Numbered from the stretch's first letter, positions 26,043-34,230 are shown. The stretch is 64,000 nt of DNA from Leeia aquatica (GCF_012641365.1 NZ_JABAIM010000001.1:1302001-1366000), one strand, 5' to 3'. Translations and numbers: made by a program. Notes: generated from the letters alone by a model not told the origin.

Positions 26043-27152
26043 TCAGGCCGCCAACAGGCCATAGCCCGGCAGCAGCTCCAGCAGCACATATTGCCGGTGC
26101 CGTAACAATGCATCATGAAAGCGTTTCCAGTGGCTGTGCTGGAAAGCCGGGGTCCACGGATAAACCTGCCCTTTCGGCTGCTCATCTGCCAGCTCGCCCA
26201 AGGCCTGCGCCTTCCACGAGCCTGGCCCCTTGGCCAGATAGGTCAGTCTTTCCTTGATCGGTTCACCGCTGGCATCATGGAAGCGGCCGTGCGCAATGGC
26301 ATCCAGCCAGACCTGATGGCGGACCTCACCGTCTTCATCCTGCGTCTGCCACAACAGCTGGTCCAGTGCGCTGAAATCCGGCAGCGTCACCGCCAGATCG
26401 GGATCCCCAGCTCGGTAACGGCAACAGGCCACATACAGCGCCCGTGCGGCCGCAGCAAAGTCCTGGGCATTATTGCGCTCGACCGCTTCTCCCCAGCCAT
26501 TGTGATATCGCCAATGCAGCCAGGGCAAATCCGGCCAGGACAAGGCCGCACCATGCCCCAGCGGCAGTACCGCCCCGACCAGTTCCCCGGTCAAGGCTTC
26601 GACCTGCTCCCGAAAGTATTCGGATAAGCGCTTGATCAGGCTGAGTGGGGAATGGCCATGTTCATCCTGCAATTTGGTGGCGCGGTTGACCGCATGCTGC
26701 AGGCCGCAAAACCCCTGATGCGCCCAAGTATCCGCGTACACATGCAGCACAATGCCCAGCCGATGCAAATCCGGCGTCTGCCCGCGCTGCCGGATCAGGT
26801 CCGCCACCATGCGGCGGGCGGGCGGACTATCAGGGCGACAGACCATACGGCGAATGAAGCTGTGCTCATCCGTTGCCGTCAGCGGGGTATCCAGCCCGTC
26901 ATTGCCCGGCAGAAAATGAAACGGGATCCACGCATAGTGGTCCGCCAGCTCGTCAAAGTTGCGGTAATCCAGCATTTTGTGGGCGGAGGCAATCCGCTCG
27001 TACAGCATGCGGTTATCAAAGTGGATCAGGCCCTGGTTGGTGGCATCGTCCACATACTGCGCACTGTGGGCAATGATACCGGCCTCCTCAGACGAGAAGC
27101 CTGCCATTCGGGCCACCACCCAGGTCACACCATGGTGAAAATCGATCTGCAT
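26043..27152 (-). CDS. DUF6765-like protein, partner of the GMC-hydrolase fusion
   Basis: A 369-residue soluble protein beginning MQIDFHHGVTWVVARMAGFS, rich in His/Asp motifs: AHSAQYVDDATNQG, FHFLPGND, HVYADTWAHQGFCG. These resemble the metal-binding His/Asp pattern of phospholipase C/P1-nuclease-like or HD-type helical hydrolases. No signal peptide is evident. I recall the N-terminus as typical of DUF6765, a family without a known function. It is the first gene of a two-gene operon with the GMC-hydrolase fusion, which suggests it acts on the same substrate. A metal-dependent lipid or phosphoester hydrolase is a guess. Confidence 0.75.
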   Translation of the reverse strand: MQIDFHHGVTWVVARMAGFSSEEAGIIAHSAQYVDDATNQGLIHFDNRMLYERIASAHKMLDYRNFDELADHYAWIPFHFLPGNDGLDTPLTATDEHSFIRRMVCRPDSPPARRMVADLIRQRGQTPDLHRLGIVLHVYADTWAHQGFCGLQHAVNRATKLQDEHGHSPLSLIKRLSEYFREQVEALTGELVGAVLPLGHGAALSWPDLPWLHWRYHNGWGEAVERNNAQDFAAAARALYVACCRYRAGDPDLAVTLPDFSALDQLLWQTQDEDGEVRHQVWLDAIAHGRFHDASGEPIKERLTYLAKGPGSWKAQALGELADEQPKGQVYPWTPAFQHSHWKRFHDALLRHRQYVLLELLPGYGLLAA

Positions 27153-27215
27153 GCCTTGCCCCCGCGTACTGATCTGTCGTTATAGGCAAAAACCTGATGG
27201 CAAACCAGCCTTCGC

Positions 27216-27241
27216 CAAAGAAAAACCCCGCCGCAGCGGGG
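27216..27241 (-). terminator. Intrinsic terminator after the CNP1-like gene
   Basis: On the minus strand CCCCGC-TGCG-GCGGGG is followed by TTTTTCTTT. It separates the dehydratase/CNP1-like transcript from the DUF6765 operon. Confidence 0.85.
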
Positions 27242-27268
27242 TAAGACTGGCCATCCGGACAGGGCACC

Positions 27269-27808
27269 TCAGTCCGACTTGTGCGAGCCGCTCAGCAGAC
27301 TTTCAATAGGCCGGTCACGCCGCAAGGCCTCCACCGCATCACTCACCTTGCGCACGGCGATGCGGTCCGGGCAGAAGAAATCGTCATACAGCACGTTCAG
27401 CTGACGATTGATCGCCCACTTGCGGAAAAACTGCCAGCTGGGGTTGCGCGGTTCACGCCAGGTACGGGTCCTGTCGTCACCGATGGCGTACAGCTTCTGT
27501 TCGTGGGAAGCACAGCGCATGCCTTCACGGGTAATGTTGACCGCCCCGTTTTCGCTCAACACCTTCAGCGTATAGCGCACCACCCCATCCGACGTGACAT
27601 GCAGGCTGCCAACATCAATGAAGAACTGGTTGGTGGTACCCGAAGTGACGGTAAAGCGCACCCAATCCGGTTTGTCCGGAAACGGTGGCAATGCGGCCTT
27701 CACTTCCACCCACGGCTGCTCGGTGTCGTCAATCAGGTCGGTTTCTTCAGCCTGCGCAGTCATCGCCAACCCGGTCAACACCAGCGCGGCCATCCAACGG
27801 AATGTCAT
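27269..27808 (-). CDS. CNP1-like periplasmic protein
   Basis: A 179-residue exported protein. A signal peptide (MTFRWMAALVLTGLAMTAQA) precedes a CNP1-like core: WVEVKAALPPFPDKPDWVRF, IDVGSLHVTSDGVVRYTL and REGMRCASHEQKLYAIGD. The family was named from a cryptic neisserial plasmid or protein and is common in betaproteobacteria; its function is unknown. Two Cys (MRCAS and FFCPD) may pair. I chose the ATG at 27808 for its signal peptide and the AGGAGTAAGG site. It lies 17 nt downstream of the dehydratase gene and ends at a terminator. Confidence 0.82.
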   Translation of the reverse strand: MTFRWMAALVLTGLAMTAQAEETDLIDDTEQPWVEVKAALPPFPDKPDWVRFTVTSGTTNQFFIDVGSLHVTSDGVVRYTLKVLSENGAVNITREGMRCASHEQKLYAIGDDRTRTWREPRNPSWQFFRKWAINRQLNVLYDDFFCPDRIAVRKVSDAVEALRRDRPIESLLSGSHKSD

Positions 27809-27825
27809 GTCTACCTTACTCCTGT

Positions 27826-28764
27826 TTACATCAACGTCGCGGGGTCGGTATTGGCCCCGCACAGCAGCACCCCGACCCGCTCACCCGGCTGCGGCTGGTA
27901 TTGCCCGCTGAGCAAGGCCGCCAGTGCGGTCGCCCCGCCGGTCTCCACCAGCAGGCGGCATTGCTGCCACAGTGCACGGCGTGCCGACAGAATGGCTTCA
28001 TCATCCACTTGCACCACCGTCGCTACATGCTGCTGGGTGACCGGGAAAGCCAGCTCACCAATCCGGCGCGATCCCAGCGAATCCGCCGCCACCCCGCCTA
28101 CCGCCACATCCACCGGCTGCCCGGCCTGACGTGCGGCAAACAAGGTCGGCGCCGTAAAGGGCTCCACCGCCACCACTTTGACCCGACCCGCATACCAGGC
28201 TGCCATCCCGCCGATCAAGCCGCCACCGCCCACCGCCACCAGCACGGTATCCAGCTGGGCTTGCTGCTCCCATTCCTGCGCCAGCGTACCCTGCCCGGCC
28301 AGCACAGATTCCTGATCGTAAGCATGCACGGTCAACGCGCCGGTCTCCGCCGCACGTTGCTGACTGGCGGCCAGCGCTTCGGCGTAGTTGGCACCATGCA
28401 AGTGTACCGTCGCACCGAGACCGCGCAGCCGTTCCACCTTGGCAGCAGGCGCAGCGGCAGGCACAAAGATTTCCGCCTGTGCGCCCAGACGCTGCGCGGC
28501 CAGCGCCACCGCAATGCCATGGTTACCCCCGGAGGCGGCAATCACGCCGACCGCCGGCACGGGTTGCGACAGCAGGGTATTAAACGCCCCCCGCGCCTTG
28601 AACGAACCTCCATGCTGCAGGTGCTCCAGTTTGAGCGTTAATTCCAAATCCAGCCCAAAGCAGCCCAATCCTGGGCGCAACACCGGGGTTTCACGGACAA
28701 AGCCGCGGATACGGGCGGCTGCTTCACGAATCAGATCGGGGGTCACTGGCAGAGGTGCGGGCAC
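27826..28764 (-). CDS. PLP-dependent threonine/serine dehydratase (IlvA/TdcB fold)
   Basis: A 312-residue fold-type II PLP enzyme. The Schiff-base Lys is in HGGSFKARGAFN near residue 55, the substrate loop is ASGGNHGIAVA near 75, and the phosphate-binding glycine loop is VAVGGGGLIGG near 170. There is no C-terminal ACT domain, so it is a catabolic-type threonine/serine dehydratase or a serine racemase relative rather than biosynthetic IlvA. The GTG at 28764 has AGGA eight bases upstream; an earlier GTG at 28824 adds an unlikely Cys/Arg-rich leader. Confidence 0.85.
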   Translation of the reverse strand: MPAPLPVTPDLIREAAARIRGFVRETPVLRPGLGCFGLDLELTLKLEHLQHGGSFKARGAFNTLLSQPVPAVGVIAASGGNHGIAVALAAQRLGAQAEIFVPAAAPAAKVERLRGLGATVHLHGANYAEALAASQQRAAETGALTVHAYDQESVLAGQGTLAQEWEQQAQLDTVLVAVGGGGLIGGMAAWYAGRVKVVAVEPFTAPTLFAARQAGQPVDVAVGGVAADSLGSRRIGELAFPVTQQHVATVVQVDDEAILSARRALWQQCRLLVETGGATALAALLSGQYQPQPGERVGVLLCGANTDPATLM

Positions 28765-28877
28765 GGGGTCGTCCTGTTCTGCGCCGCGACAGCGGCAATG
28801 TGCCGATTCTACCCTGTCTGCCACAGCCTTGCAGGGCAGACTGCTATACTGCGCGCTTTCTCAATGCGGGGGCTTGC

Positions 28878-29531
28878 ATGTCGATTTTGCGTCCATGGTT
28901 TGCCAGCCGCTGGCATGCGGTCTGGAGTAGCCTGTTTCTGCTGGTGCTGCTGGCCAGCTGGTGGCAACCGATCTGGCCGTATGAGCAAGCCCTGCACAAC
29001 AGCCTGACGCTGGTTGGCCTGTTGTGGCTGACCTGGCTGCAGCGCCGCTTCCCGCTCAGCGCCACCGAGCTCGGCGGCATCCTGCTGTTCCTGATGCTGC
29101 ACAGCGTGGCCGCCCGCTGGCTGTACAGCAACGTGCCCTACCTGCAGTGGTGGCAGATGCTGACCGGCAGCACCCTGCCCGACATGCTGGGCGGCCAGCG
29201 CAACCACTTCGATCGCTTGGTACATTTTATGTACGGAGCTTGCCTCACCCCGGCCCTGAGCCGGGTGTTGAGCGCCGGGCGGCAGCGGGTCAGCCGCCAA
29301 GGCTTCTGGCGCGCCGTGCAGCTGATTGTGGTCAGCAGCGTCGCCTATGAGTGGTTTGAGTGGCTGATCGCCATCAGCCTCTCACCCCACGATGCCGAAG
29401 CCTACAATGGCCAGCAGGGCGATATGTGGGATGCCCACAAGGACATGCTGCTGGCCACCCTCGGCAGTCTGCTGTGGGGGTTGCGTTATGCCCGCGCGCC
29501 ACGTGAATCGGGAACAGTCACGCCATCGTGA
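28878..29531 (+). CDS. DUF2238 (YjdF-type) integral membrane protein
   Basis: A 217-residue inner-membrane protein with about six helices. The DUF2238 signature region is GGQRNHFDRLVHFMYGACLT, followed by VAYEWFEWLIAIS and QGDMWDAHKDMLLATLG; the conserved His, Glu and Asp lie at the membrane face. E. coli YjdF belongs to this family, whose function is unknown. The gene is divergent from the dehydratase. Its last 46 nt overlap the 3' end of the convergent ABM monooxygenase gene. Confidence 0.85.
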   Translation: MSILRPWFASRWHAVWSSLFLLVLLASWWQPIWPYEQALHNSLTLVGLLWLTWLQRRFPLSATELGGILLFLMLHSVAARWLYSNVPYLQWWQMLTGSTLPDMLGGQRNHFDRLVHFMYGACLTPALSRVLSAGRQRVSRQGFWRAVQLIVVSSVAYEWFEWLIAISLSPHDAEAYNGQQGDMWDAHKDMLLATLGSLLWGLRYARAPRESGTVTPS

Positions 29532-29866
29532 TGTTGCAGGCTGTCCGCCGGAGCCTCGGCCCGCTGGTTCAGCCCATAATCCCGGCTCACACTGGCCACC
29601 CGCAAGCGGTAATCACGAAACACCCCTGCCCGCCCGGCCGCCTGAGTCTGCCGATGCGAGAGGTGATTGCGCCAACGCACGACCGCCGCCTCGTCCTCCC
29701 AGAAGGACAATGAGAGTAATTTGTCCGGGGACACCAGGCTGGCAAAACGCTCCACCGAGATAAACCCGGCTTGCTGCTGCAAGTGCGCGGCCAGTTCAGC
29801 CGCCAGCTGCAGATAATGGGGACGCTCGGTTTCATCCAGCCAGACTTCAAAAATGACGGCAATCAT
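29486..29866 (-). CDS. ABM-family monooxygenase
   Basis: A 126-residue protein with one antibiotic-biosynthesis monooxygenase domain (ferredoxin-like dimeric alpha-beta barrel). MIAVIFEVWLDETERPHYLQ and LLSLSFWEDEAAVVRWRNHL are the typical strands and helix. Members act without cofactor on polycyclic substrates or degrade haem; this one lacks features that would decide. Its ATG overlaps the P450 stop (29863-29866), so the two are co-translated. The C-terminal extension of about 25 residues (after SRDYGLN) overlaps the DUF2238 gene on the other strand. Confidence 0.85.
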   Translation of the reverse strand: MIAVIFEVWLDETERPHYLQLAAELAAHLQQQAGFISVERFASLVSPDKLLSLSFWEDEAAVVRWRNHLSHRQTQAAGRAGVFRDYRLRVASVSRDYGLNQRAEAPADSLQHHDGVTVPDSRGARA

Positions 29867-31023
29867 GCAAACCCCTCTTGGCGCAGGTCAGGAATACGCC
29901 CATTCAGTGAGCGCAGGAAAGAAACAGATTGGGGCAGTGCGGGCATGGGCAGTGGCACGGCTTCACGCAACAGGCTGCTGGCCAGCGTAAACGCCAGTGC
30001 CTGGCCTGGGCAGGCATGGGCACCCTGCCCAAAGCCAAACAAGCGTGGTGCAGGCCGCTCCGGCCAAAAGCGGTCCGGCTCCGGATTGGCCGCCGGATCA
30101 CGCTGGGCTGCAGCCAGCAATACCAGAATCACCGCCCCGGCAGGCAGCCTCTGCCCGGCAACCTCGGCATCTTCCACCACAAAGCGGCGGGTGTTTTGTA
30201 CCGGACCATAGCAGCGTGCGCTTTCCACCACCCAGCGCATCCAGTCTCGTGCGGGATCATGCAAGGGCACGCCTGCTTGCCGGCAAGCCAGTGCAGCATG
30301 ACCAATCAGGGCTGCGGTGGCTTCGTAGGTTTGTGACAGCAAGCCCAGCAGATTGGCATGGCGTGCGGCATCCGGCAGGCCCGGTACAGCTCGCATCGCC
30401 TGTTGCAAGGCGGCGAGCGGCGTACCTTCGGCCAGCGGCTGCTGCATCAGCCCGTCCATTGCCAGGCTCAGCTGCGTGGCAGCATCGCTGGCCTGCTGTA
30501 ACTGCGTTGTCGTACTCAATGGCGACAGACAAGCCACAAAGGCCGCAATCCATGCGGGCAGGCAAGCCGCCTGGGCTGGGGCAAACCCCAGCAGCTCGCC
30601 TACCAGCTGCACCGGCAGGTGGGACGCCAGACGCTGCCAGCCCGCTGCACCCTGCAGCAGCACCCGCTGATCACGCACCCTCGCCTGGCATAGCGCCGCC
30701 ACCCGCTGCAGGTCCAGCCGCGCCAGATGCTGTTGCAGCAGCGGCTTGAGCTCAGGGTGAGGGGTGGCATCGTTCATGCGCACCAGCCAGCGAAACACCT
30801 CACCCGCCGGACTCCCGGCAATGGCAGTGGGTACCGGCTCCTGCGTCGGTCGTACCCGGCACGCCGGATGGGTCAGTACCGCAGCCACATCCTCGGCGCG
30901 GCTGGCGACCCACAGACCGCGCTGCGGATCATGCAGCAGCCCGCCCTGCGCCCTCAGCTGGGCGTAATGGGGCCAGGGATCGGCCAAGGTTGGCAGGTCA
31001 AGCAATTCAGAGATCGGCATCAT
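29863..31023 (-). CDS. Cytochrome P450
   Basis: A 386-residue soluble bacterial class I-type P450. The haem-thiolate loop is FGFGQGAHACPGQALA (Cys near residue 339) and the K-helix ExxR motif is ESARCYGPVQNTRR. The I-helix, normally AGxDT, reads LLSQTYEATAALIG, so the acid-alcohol proton relay is atypical. It needs a ferredoxin and reductase, which are not nearby. It is co-translated with the ABM monooxygenase and divergent from an ArsR-type repressor. Together they look like an inducible oxidation or detoxification module; the substrate is unknown. Confidence 0.92.
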   Translation of the reverse strand: MMPISELLDLPTLADPWPHYAQLRAQGGLLHDPQRGLWVASRAEDVAAVLTHPACRVRPTQEPVPTAIAGSPAGEVFRWLVRMNDATPHPELKPLLQQHLARLDLQRVAALCQARVRDQRVLLQGAAGWQRLASHLPVQLVGELLGFAPAQAACLPAWIAAFVACLSPLSTTTQLQQASDAATQLSLAMDGLMQQPLAEGTPLAALQQAMRAVPGLPDAARHANLLGLLSQTYEATAALIGHAALACRQAGVPLHDPARDWMRWVVESARCYGPVQNTRRFVVEDAEVAGQRLPAGAVILVLLAAAQRDPAANPEPDRFWPERPAPRLFGFGQGAHACPGQALAFTLASSLLREAVPLPMPALPQSVSFLRSLNGRIPDLRQEGFA

Positions 31024-31034
31024 TCAGGCTTTCT

Positions 31035-31062
31035 TTGCGAACACCGGCGTATTGTGTATGCT
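31035..31062 (+). promoter_or_regulatory. Promoter of the ArsR-type regulator gene
   Basis: A -35 TTGCGA (31035-31040) and -10 TATGCT (31057-31062) are separated by 16 bp on the plus strand, 34 nt before the start codon. The promoter lies in the 72-bp divergent region shared with the P450 gene. Confidence 0.5.
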
Positions 31063-31077
31063 GGCCCATCGGCTTGA

Positions 31078-31093
31078 TTCGATGGAGATCGAA
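31078..31093. promoter_or_regulatory. Inverted-repeat operator over the ArsR-type gene's ribosome binding site
   Basis: TTCGAT-GGAG-ATCGAA is a perfect 6-bp inverted repeat whose spacer is the GGAG Shine-Dalgarno site. ArsR-family dimers bind dyads of this kind. Its position just downstream of the -10 suits autorepression, and the same site could block the divergent P450 operon. Confidence 0.55.
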
Positions 31094-31095
31094 AC

Positions 31096-31785
31096 ATGAA
31101 TGATGAGAGTGCAGATGCCCGTCTGGCCCGAGTCGCCGCGGCCCTGGCCGAGCCTGCCCGTGCCCGCATGCTGTGCAGCCTGCTTGATGGCCGCGCCCGC
31201 ACGGCAACCGAGCTCGCCACGGTAGCCGAGGTGGCACCCTCCACCGCCAGCAGCCATCTGGCGCGCTTACAGCAGGAGCACTGGATAGACTGTCTGGTGC
31301 AAGGCCGCCACCGCTACTATCGCCTCAGCGCCGGTCCGGCAGCAGGGGCCCTGGAAGCCCTGCTCAATGTCGCCGGACACACAGCCGCCCCCTTCCAGCC
31401 CAGCACCCCGCATCATCTATTGGACTTGCGCACGTGCTATGACCATATGGCCGGGCGTGTGGCGGTAGCCCTGCATGACCGCCTGTTTGCGCTGGGCTGG
31501 CTCAGCGACCCGGAGACTTATCAGCTACAAGCCACCGGCCAGCATGCCTTGCAGGCACTGGGGCTGGACTGGGCAGCGGTAAACAAGCCTCGGCGCAAAC
31601 CGGCCTGCGCCTGCCTGGACTGGAGTGAACGCCGCCCGCATCTGGGTGGGGTGCTGGGCGCAGCGCTGCTGCAACTGGCCCGTCAGCGCCAGTGGGTACA
31701 GCAAGACCTCGACAGCCGCCGCCTGCAGCTCACCCGCCAAGGCCAACACGCCCTGCAACAGCATTTTGGCCTGACACTGCACTGA
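31096..31785 (+). CDS. ArsR-family regulator with large C-terminal domain
   Basis: A 229-residue regulator. The N-terminal winged HTH (about 8-95, EPARARMLCSLLDGRARTAT, then AEVAPSTASSHLARLQQEH) is followed by a conserved domain not found in small metal-sensing ArsR proteins. That domain has RTCYDHMAGRVAVAL near 112-126 and CACLDWSERRPHLGGVLGAA near 170-190. The Cys residues could sense metal or an oxidant, or be structural. It is divergent from the P450/ABM pair, with a dyad at its own start, so it probably represses both. Substrate induction is inference. Confidence 0.88.
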   Translation: MNDESADARLARVAAALAEPARARMLCSLLDGRARTATELATVAEVAPSTASSHLARLQQEHWIDCLVQGRHRYYRLSAGPAAGALEALLNVAGHTAAPFQPSTPHHLLDLRTCYDHMAGRVAVALHDRLFALGWLSDPETYQLQATGQHALQALGLDWAAVNKPRRKPACACLDWSERRPHLGGVLGAALLQLARQRQWVQQDLDSRRLQLTRQGQHALQQHFGLTLH

Positions 31786-31791
31786 TCCCGG

Positions 31792-32430
31792 TCAGGTCAG
31801 CATTGCCCCGTCCATCCACAGCTGCAATGCCCCCTCGCTGGAAAAGTGCAGCAGGGGCATACCCTGCAGCAGCGCAGGTAACAGGGCATCATACTTCCCC
31901 TTGCCTGCCTCGGCGCTGCTGCGCAGGCCGCCCGCCTGCTCCAGCCCGGCCAGATGGGAGGCCAGCGCAGCCGTGGTATGCAGACTCCAGTCCAGCTCCC
32001 GATTTTGTGCGAGCATCGCCTTGAAGGCGTCCTTGAAGGGATAGTCCTCCGGCAAAACCAGCTTGCCTTCCTGATCAAAGCTCAAGGCCTCTGGCGCATA
32101 GGGGATGTTGTGTGCTGCCAGCGCAGCCTTCATTTGCCCCTCTGTCCGCTGCCGCATGGCCTCGACATTGCGGGCGCTGGGCAGCAATAGTGGGCCAGGG
32201 AAAGGCTGCGACAGAGCTTTATCCAGAGGCATTTCGCCCTGGTCGGTATCTACCAGCGCATCCATGGACCTCACACCGGACTCTGCCGCCAGCCGCGCCT
32301 GCGCCTCAGCCGAAATATGGGTGACGCTGGCAGGGTTTGCCGCTGGGGTGGCAGCGGTTGCCGCCGTACGCGAAGCGGGTTTGCTGTAAACCGTACTGAC
32401 CAGGCTGGACAAGGCAGAGAGCGGATTCAT
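31792..32430 (-). CDS. Hypothetical protein
   Basis: A 212-residue protein with no signal or membrane segment. The N-terminus is Ala/Ser/Thr-rich and looks disordered (residues 1-45). The rest is helical and acidic (EDYPFKDAFKAMLAQNRELD, SEAGKGKYDALLPALLQGMP). I do not recognise the family. Codon use is native. Its ATG at 32430 was chosen because an upstream extension to 32550 reads as non-coding. It converges on the ArsR-type gene with a 6-bp gap. Confidence 0.6.
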   Translation of the reverse strand: MNPLSALSSLVSTVYSKPASRTAATAATPAANPASVTHISAEAQARLAAESGVRSMDALVDTDQGEMPLDKALSQPFPGPLLLPSARNVEAMRQRTEGQMKAALAAHNIPYAPEALSFDQEGKLVLPEDYPFKDAFKAMLAQNRELDWSLHTTAALASHLAGLEQAGGLRSSAEAGKGKYDALLPALLQGMPLLHFSSEGALQLWMDGAMLT

Positions 32431-32552
32431 GACGGGCTCGCTTTCAGGGTTGAGGCGAGACTGACCAGCAACCTCCGTGCCAGCCTTGCCCTGAGCCGCC
32501 CGCCGGACTAGAGTGGTGTGGCCCTGCCACTGGAGCCCGCCATTCATCACAG

Positions 32553-32684
32553 ATGATGGAAGTACTGAAGCTGAATACTGAGCTGACCCAGGCCACCCGG
32601 TACATGACCGAACGCATTGATCACCTCACCGAAGAGCTGCACCGCCATATCCTGCGCAGTACCGCGACGCCGGATCCCTCTTGA
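32553..32684 (+). CDS. Possible 43-residue coiled-coil small protein
   Basis: The frame from ATG ATG at 32553 reads MMEVLKLNTELTQATRYMTE, then RIDHLTEELHRHIL and a short Ser/Pro tail before TGA. It is a regular amphipathic heptad-like helix and is divergent from the 31792-32430 gene. There is no clear Shine-Dalgarno site. It could be a real small protein or the stub of a decayed gene. Confidence 0.35.
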   Translation: MMEVLKLNTELTQATRYMTERIDHLTEELHRHILRSTATPDPS

Positions 32685-32689
32685 AGGCC

Positions 32690-33361
32690 TCAGCTGCGCG
32701 GAGGCTGAGGCTCACTCAGTAACCAGCGGAACAACCCCGCCGCCGCTGCTGCGCCAAGCAGCTGTGACAGGATGAAGCCCGGCACATCCTGCGGGCGGAT
32801 GCCGGCAAAGGTATCGCTGAGCGCTCGAGCCAGCGTTACCGCCGGGTTGGCAAAGGAGGTGGACGAGGTAAACCAGTAGGCCGCCGTGATGTACGCCGCC
32901 ACCGCAAACGGGGTGATGCCCGGTCGGTGCCGCGAGCAGCTGAGGATCACCGCCAGCAAACCAAAGGTAGCCACGCCTTCGCTCCAGCATTGCGCCAGAC
33001 CACTGCGGGCGTGCAGGGAAGCTGAGAACAGCGGCTCGCCAAACATCAGGTGGGCGGCAGCCACGCCCGCCAAGGCTCCCAGTACCTGCACCAGCACATA
33101 GCCGGATAATTCGGCCCCACGCAGCTGGCCTTGCCACGCCGCTACCAGGCTCACCACCGGGTTGAAATGCGCGCCGGACACCGATCCGAAGGTCAGGATC
33201 AGGGCAAGCAGCCCAGCCCCCGTCGCCAAGGTATTGGCCAGCAGTGCCAACCCCACGCTGCCACCGGCCAGCCGCTCGCCCATGATGCCGGAGCCCACCA
33301 CCACCGCCAGCAGGAATGCGGTACCGAGCGCCTCTGCCACCAGCCGTCGGCTCAGCGTCAT
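32690..33361 (-). CDS. Aquaporin-family channel of the arsenic operon (AqpS-like)
   Basis: A 223-residue six-helix MIP channel. The two pore half-helices are SGAHFNPVVSL (NPV in place of the usual NPA) and SFANPAVTLARAL (NPA with Ala-Arg downstream). The start MTLSRRLVAEALGTAFLLAVVVG is that of aquaporins found in ars operons. There, as in Sinorhizobium AqpS, arsenite made by ArsC leaves the cell by diffusion through the channel. It overlaps arsC by 4 nt (33358-33361). No ArsB or Acr3 pump is present. Glycerol or water transport alone is less likely given the context. Confidence 0.88.
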   Translation of the reverse strand: MTLSRRLVAEALGTAFLLAVVVGSGIMGERLAGGSVGLALLANTLATGAGLLALILTFGSVSGAHFNPVVSLVAAWQGQLRGAELSGYVLVQVLGALAGVAAAHLMFGEPLFSASLHARSGLAQCWSEGVATFGLLAVILSCSRHRPGITPFAVAAYITAAYWFTSSTSFANPAVTLARALSDTFAGIRPQDVPGFILSQLLGAAAAAGLFRWLLSEPQPPRS

Positions 33362-33858
33362 ACCGGCATCTCGCCAATCGCCCGCATCTCACGCAATACA
33401 GCGTCCCGTTCCATGCTGGACACCGGCAGGTCCACAAAACGCTGTACCTTGGCACGAATCTGCGCAGATACCTTGCTGAACGCCGCACGCCGCGCATCAT
33501 CGCTGCCTGCTACGGCTGCCGGGTCCTCAAACCCCCAGTGTGCCGAAATCGGCTGCCCCGGCCACACCGGGCACACTTCCCCTGCCGCGTTATCACACAC
33601 CGTCACAATGAAATCCATACGCGGCGCATCCGGCCCGGCGAACTCATCCCAGCTTTTGCTGCGCAAGGCATCGGTCGGGTAGCCGATTGCCGCCACCTGC
33701 TCCACCGCAAACGGGTTCACCTTCCCGGTGGGAAAGCTGCCGGCACTCCAGGCACGAAAGCGGCCTTGGCCCAAGGTGGTGATCAGGGCTTCCGCCATGA
33801 TGCTGCGGGCCGAGTTGCCGGTGCACAGCACCAGCACATGCAAGGGGTAGTCGGTCAT
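33358..33858 (-). CDS. arsC: Arsenate reductase ArsC (thioredoxin-coupled, LMW phosphatase fold)
   Basis: A 166-residue cytosolic enzyme that reduces arsenate to arsenite. The P-loop CX5R is VLCTGNSARS near residues 12-21, with the nucleophilic Cys. A second redox Cys lies in VCDNAAGEVCPVWPG near 80-94, as in the pI258/thioredoxin-linked class rather than the glutaredoxin-linked class. The C-terminus is extended by a helical tail (about 130-166). It is read after arsR (36-nt gap) and overlaps the aquaporin gene. Confidence 0.92.
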   Translation of the reverse strand: MTDYPLHVLVLCTGNSARSIMAEALITTLGQGRFRAWSAGSFPTGKVNPFAVEQVAAIGYPTDALRSKSWDEFAGPDAPRMDFIVTVCDNAAGEVCPVWPGQPISAHWGFEDPAAVAGSDDARRAAFSKVSAQIRAKVQRFVDLPVSSMERDAVLREMRAIGEMPV

Positions 33859-33894
33859 GATGGGACACTCAGGTTTAAAGAAAAACAGAACGGA

Positions 33895-34230
33895 TCACGG
33901 CTGCCCCGGCTCGGCACAACCCGGCGCACCCACAGGTGCACAGCAGCTCGCACCACTGCAGCAGTTCTCGGTGAGGTAGGCCAGCAGGGCATTCATGGTG
34001 GCAAAATTGGCGGCATAGATGACAAAGCGCCCTTCCTGCCGCGAGCTCACCATCTGCGCCAGCGTCAATTCCTTCATATGGAACGACACCGAAGAAGGCG
34101 GCATGCCAACCAGCTCACCGATTTTCCCGGCAGCCAGCCCCGAAGGCCCGGCCTGCACCAAGGCGCGAAAAATGGCGAGGCGCGCTTCGTGCGCCAGCGC
34201 CGACAAAGCAGCAACGATCGGACTTTTCAT
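33895..34230 (-). CDS. arsR: Arsenite-responsive repressor ArsR
   Basis: A 111-residue winged-HTH repressor (LSALAHEARLAIFRALVQAG; recognition helix PPSSVSFHMKELTLAQM). The usual alpha-3 ELCVCDL metal site is absent. Instead a Cys-rich C-terminus carries Cys90, Cys91, Cys96, Cys97 and Cys105, close to the C-terminal three-Cys arsenite site described for the Acidithiobacillus-type ArsR. The ATG at 34230 has no Shine-Dalgarno site and the leader is AT-rich, so translation may be leaderless. It heads the arsR-arsC-aquaporin operon. Confidence 0.9.
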   Translation of the reverse strand: MKSPIVAALSALAHEARLAIFRALVQAGPSGLAAGKIGELVGMPPSSVSFHMKELTLAQMVSSRQEGRFVIYAANFATMNALLAYLTENCCSGASCCAPVGAPGCAEPGQP

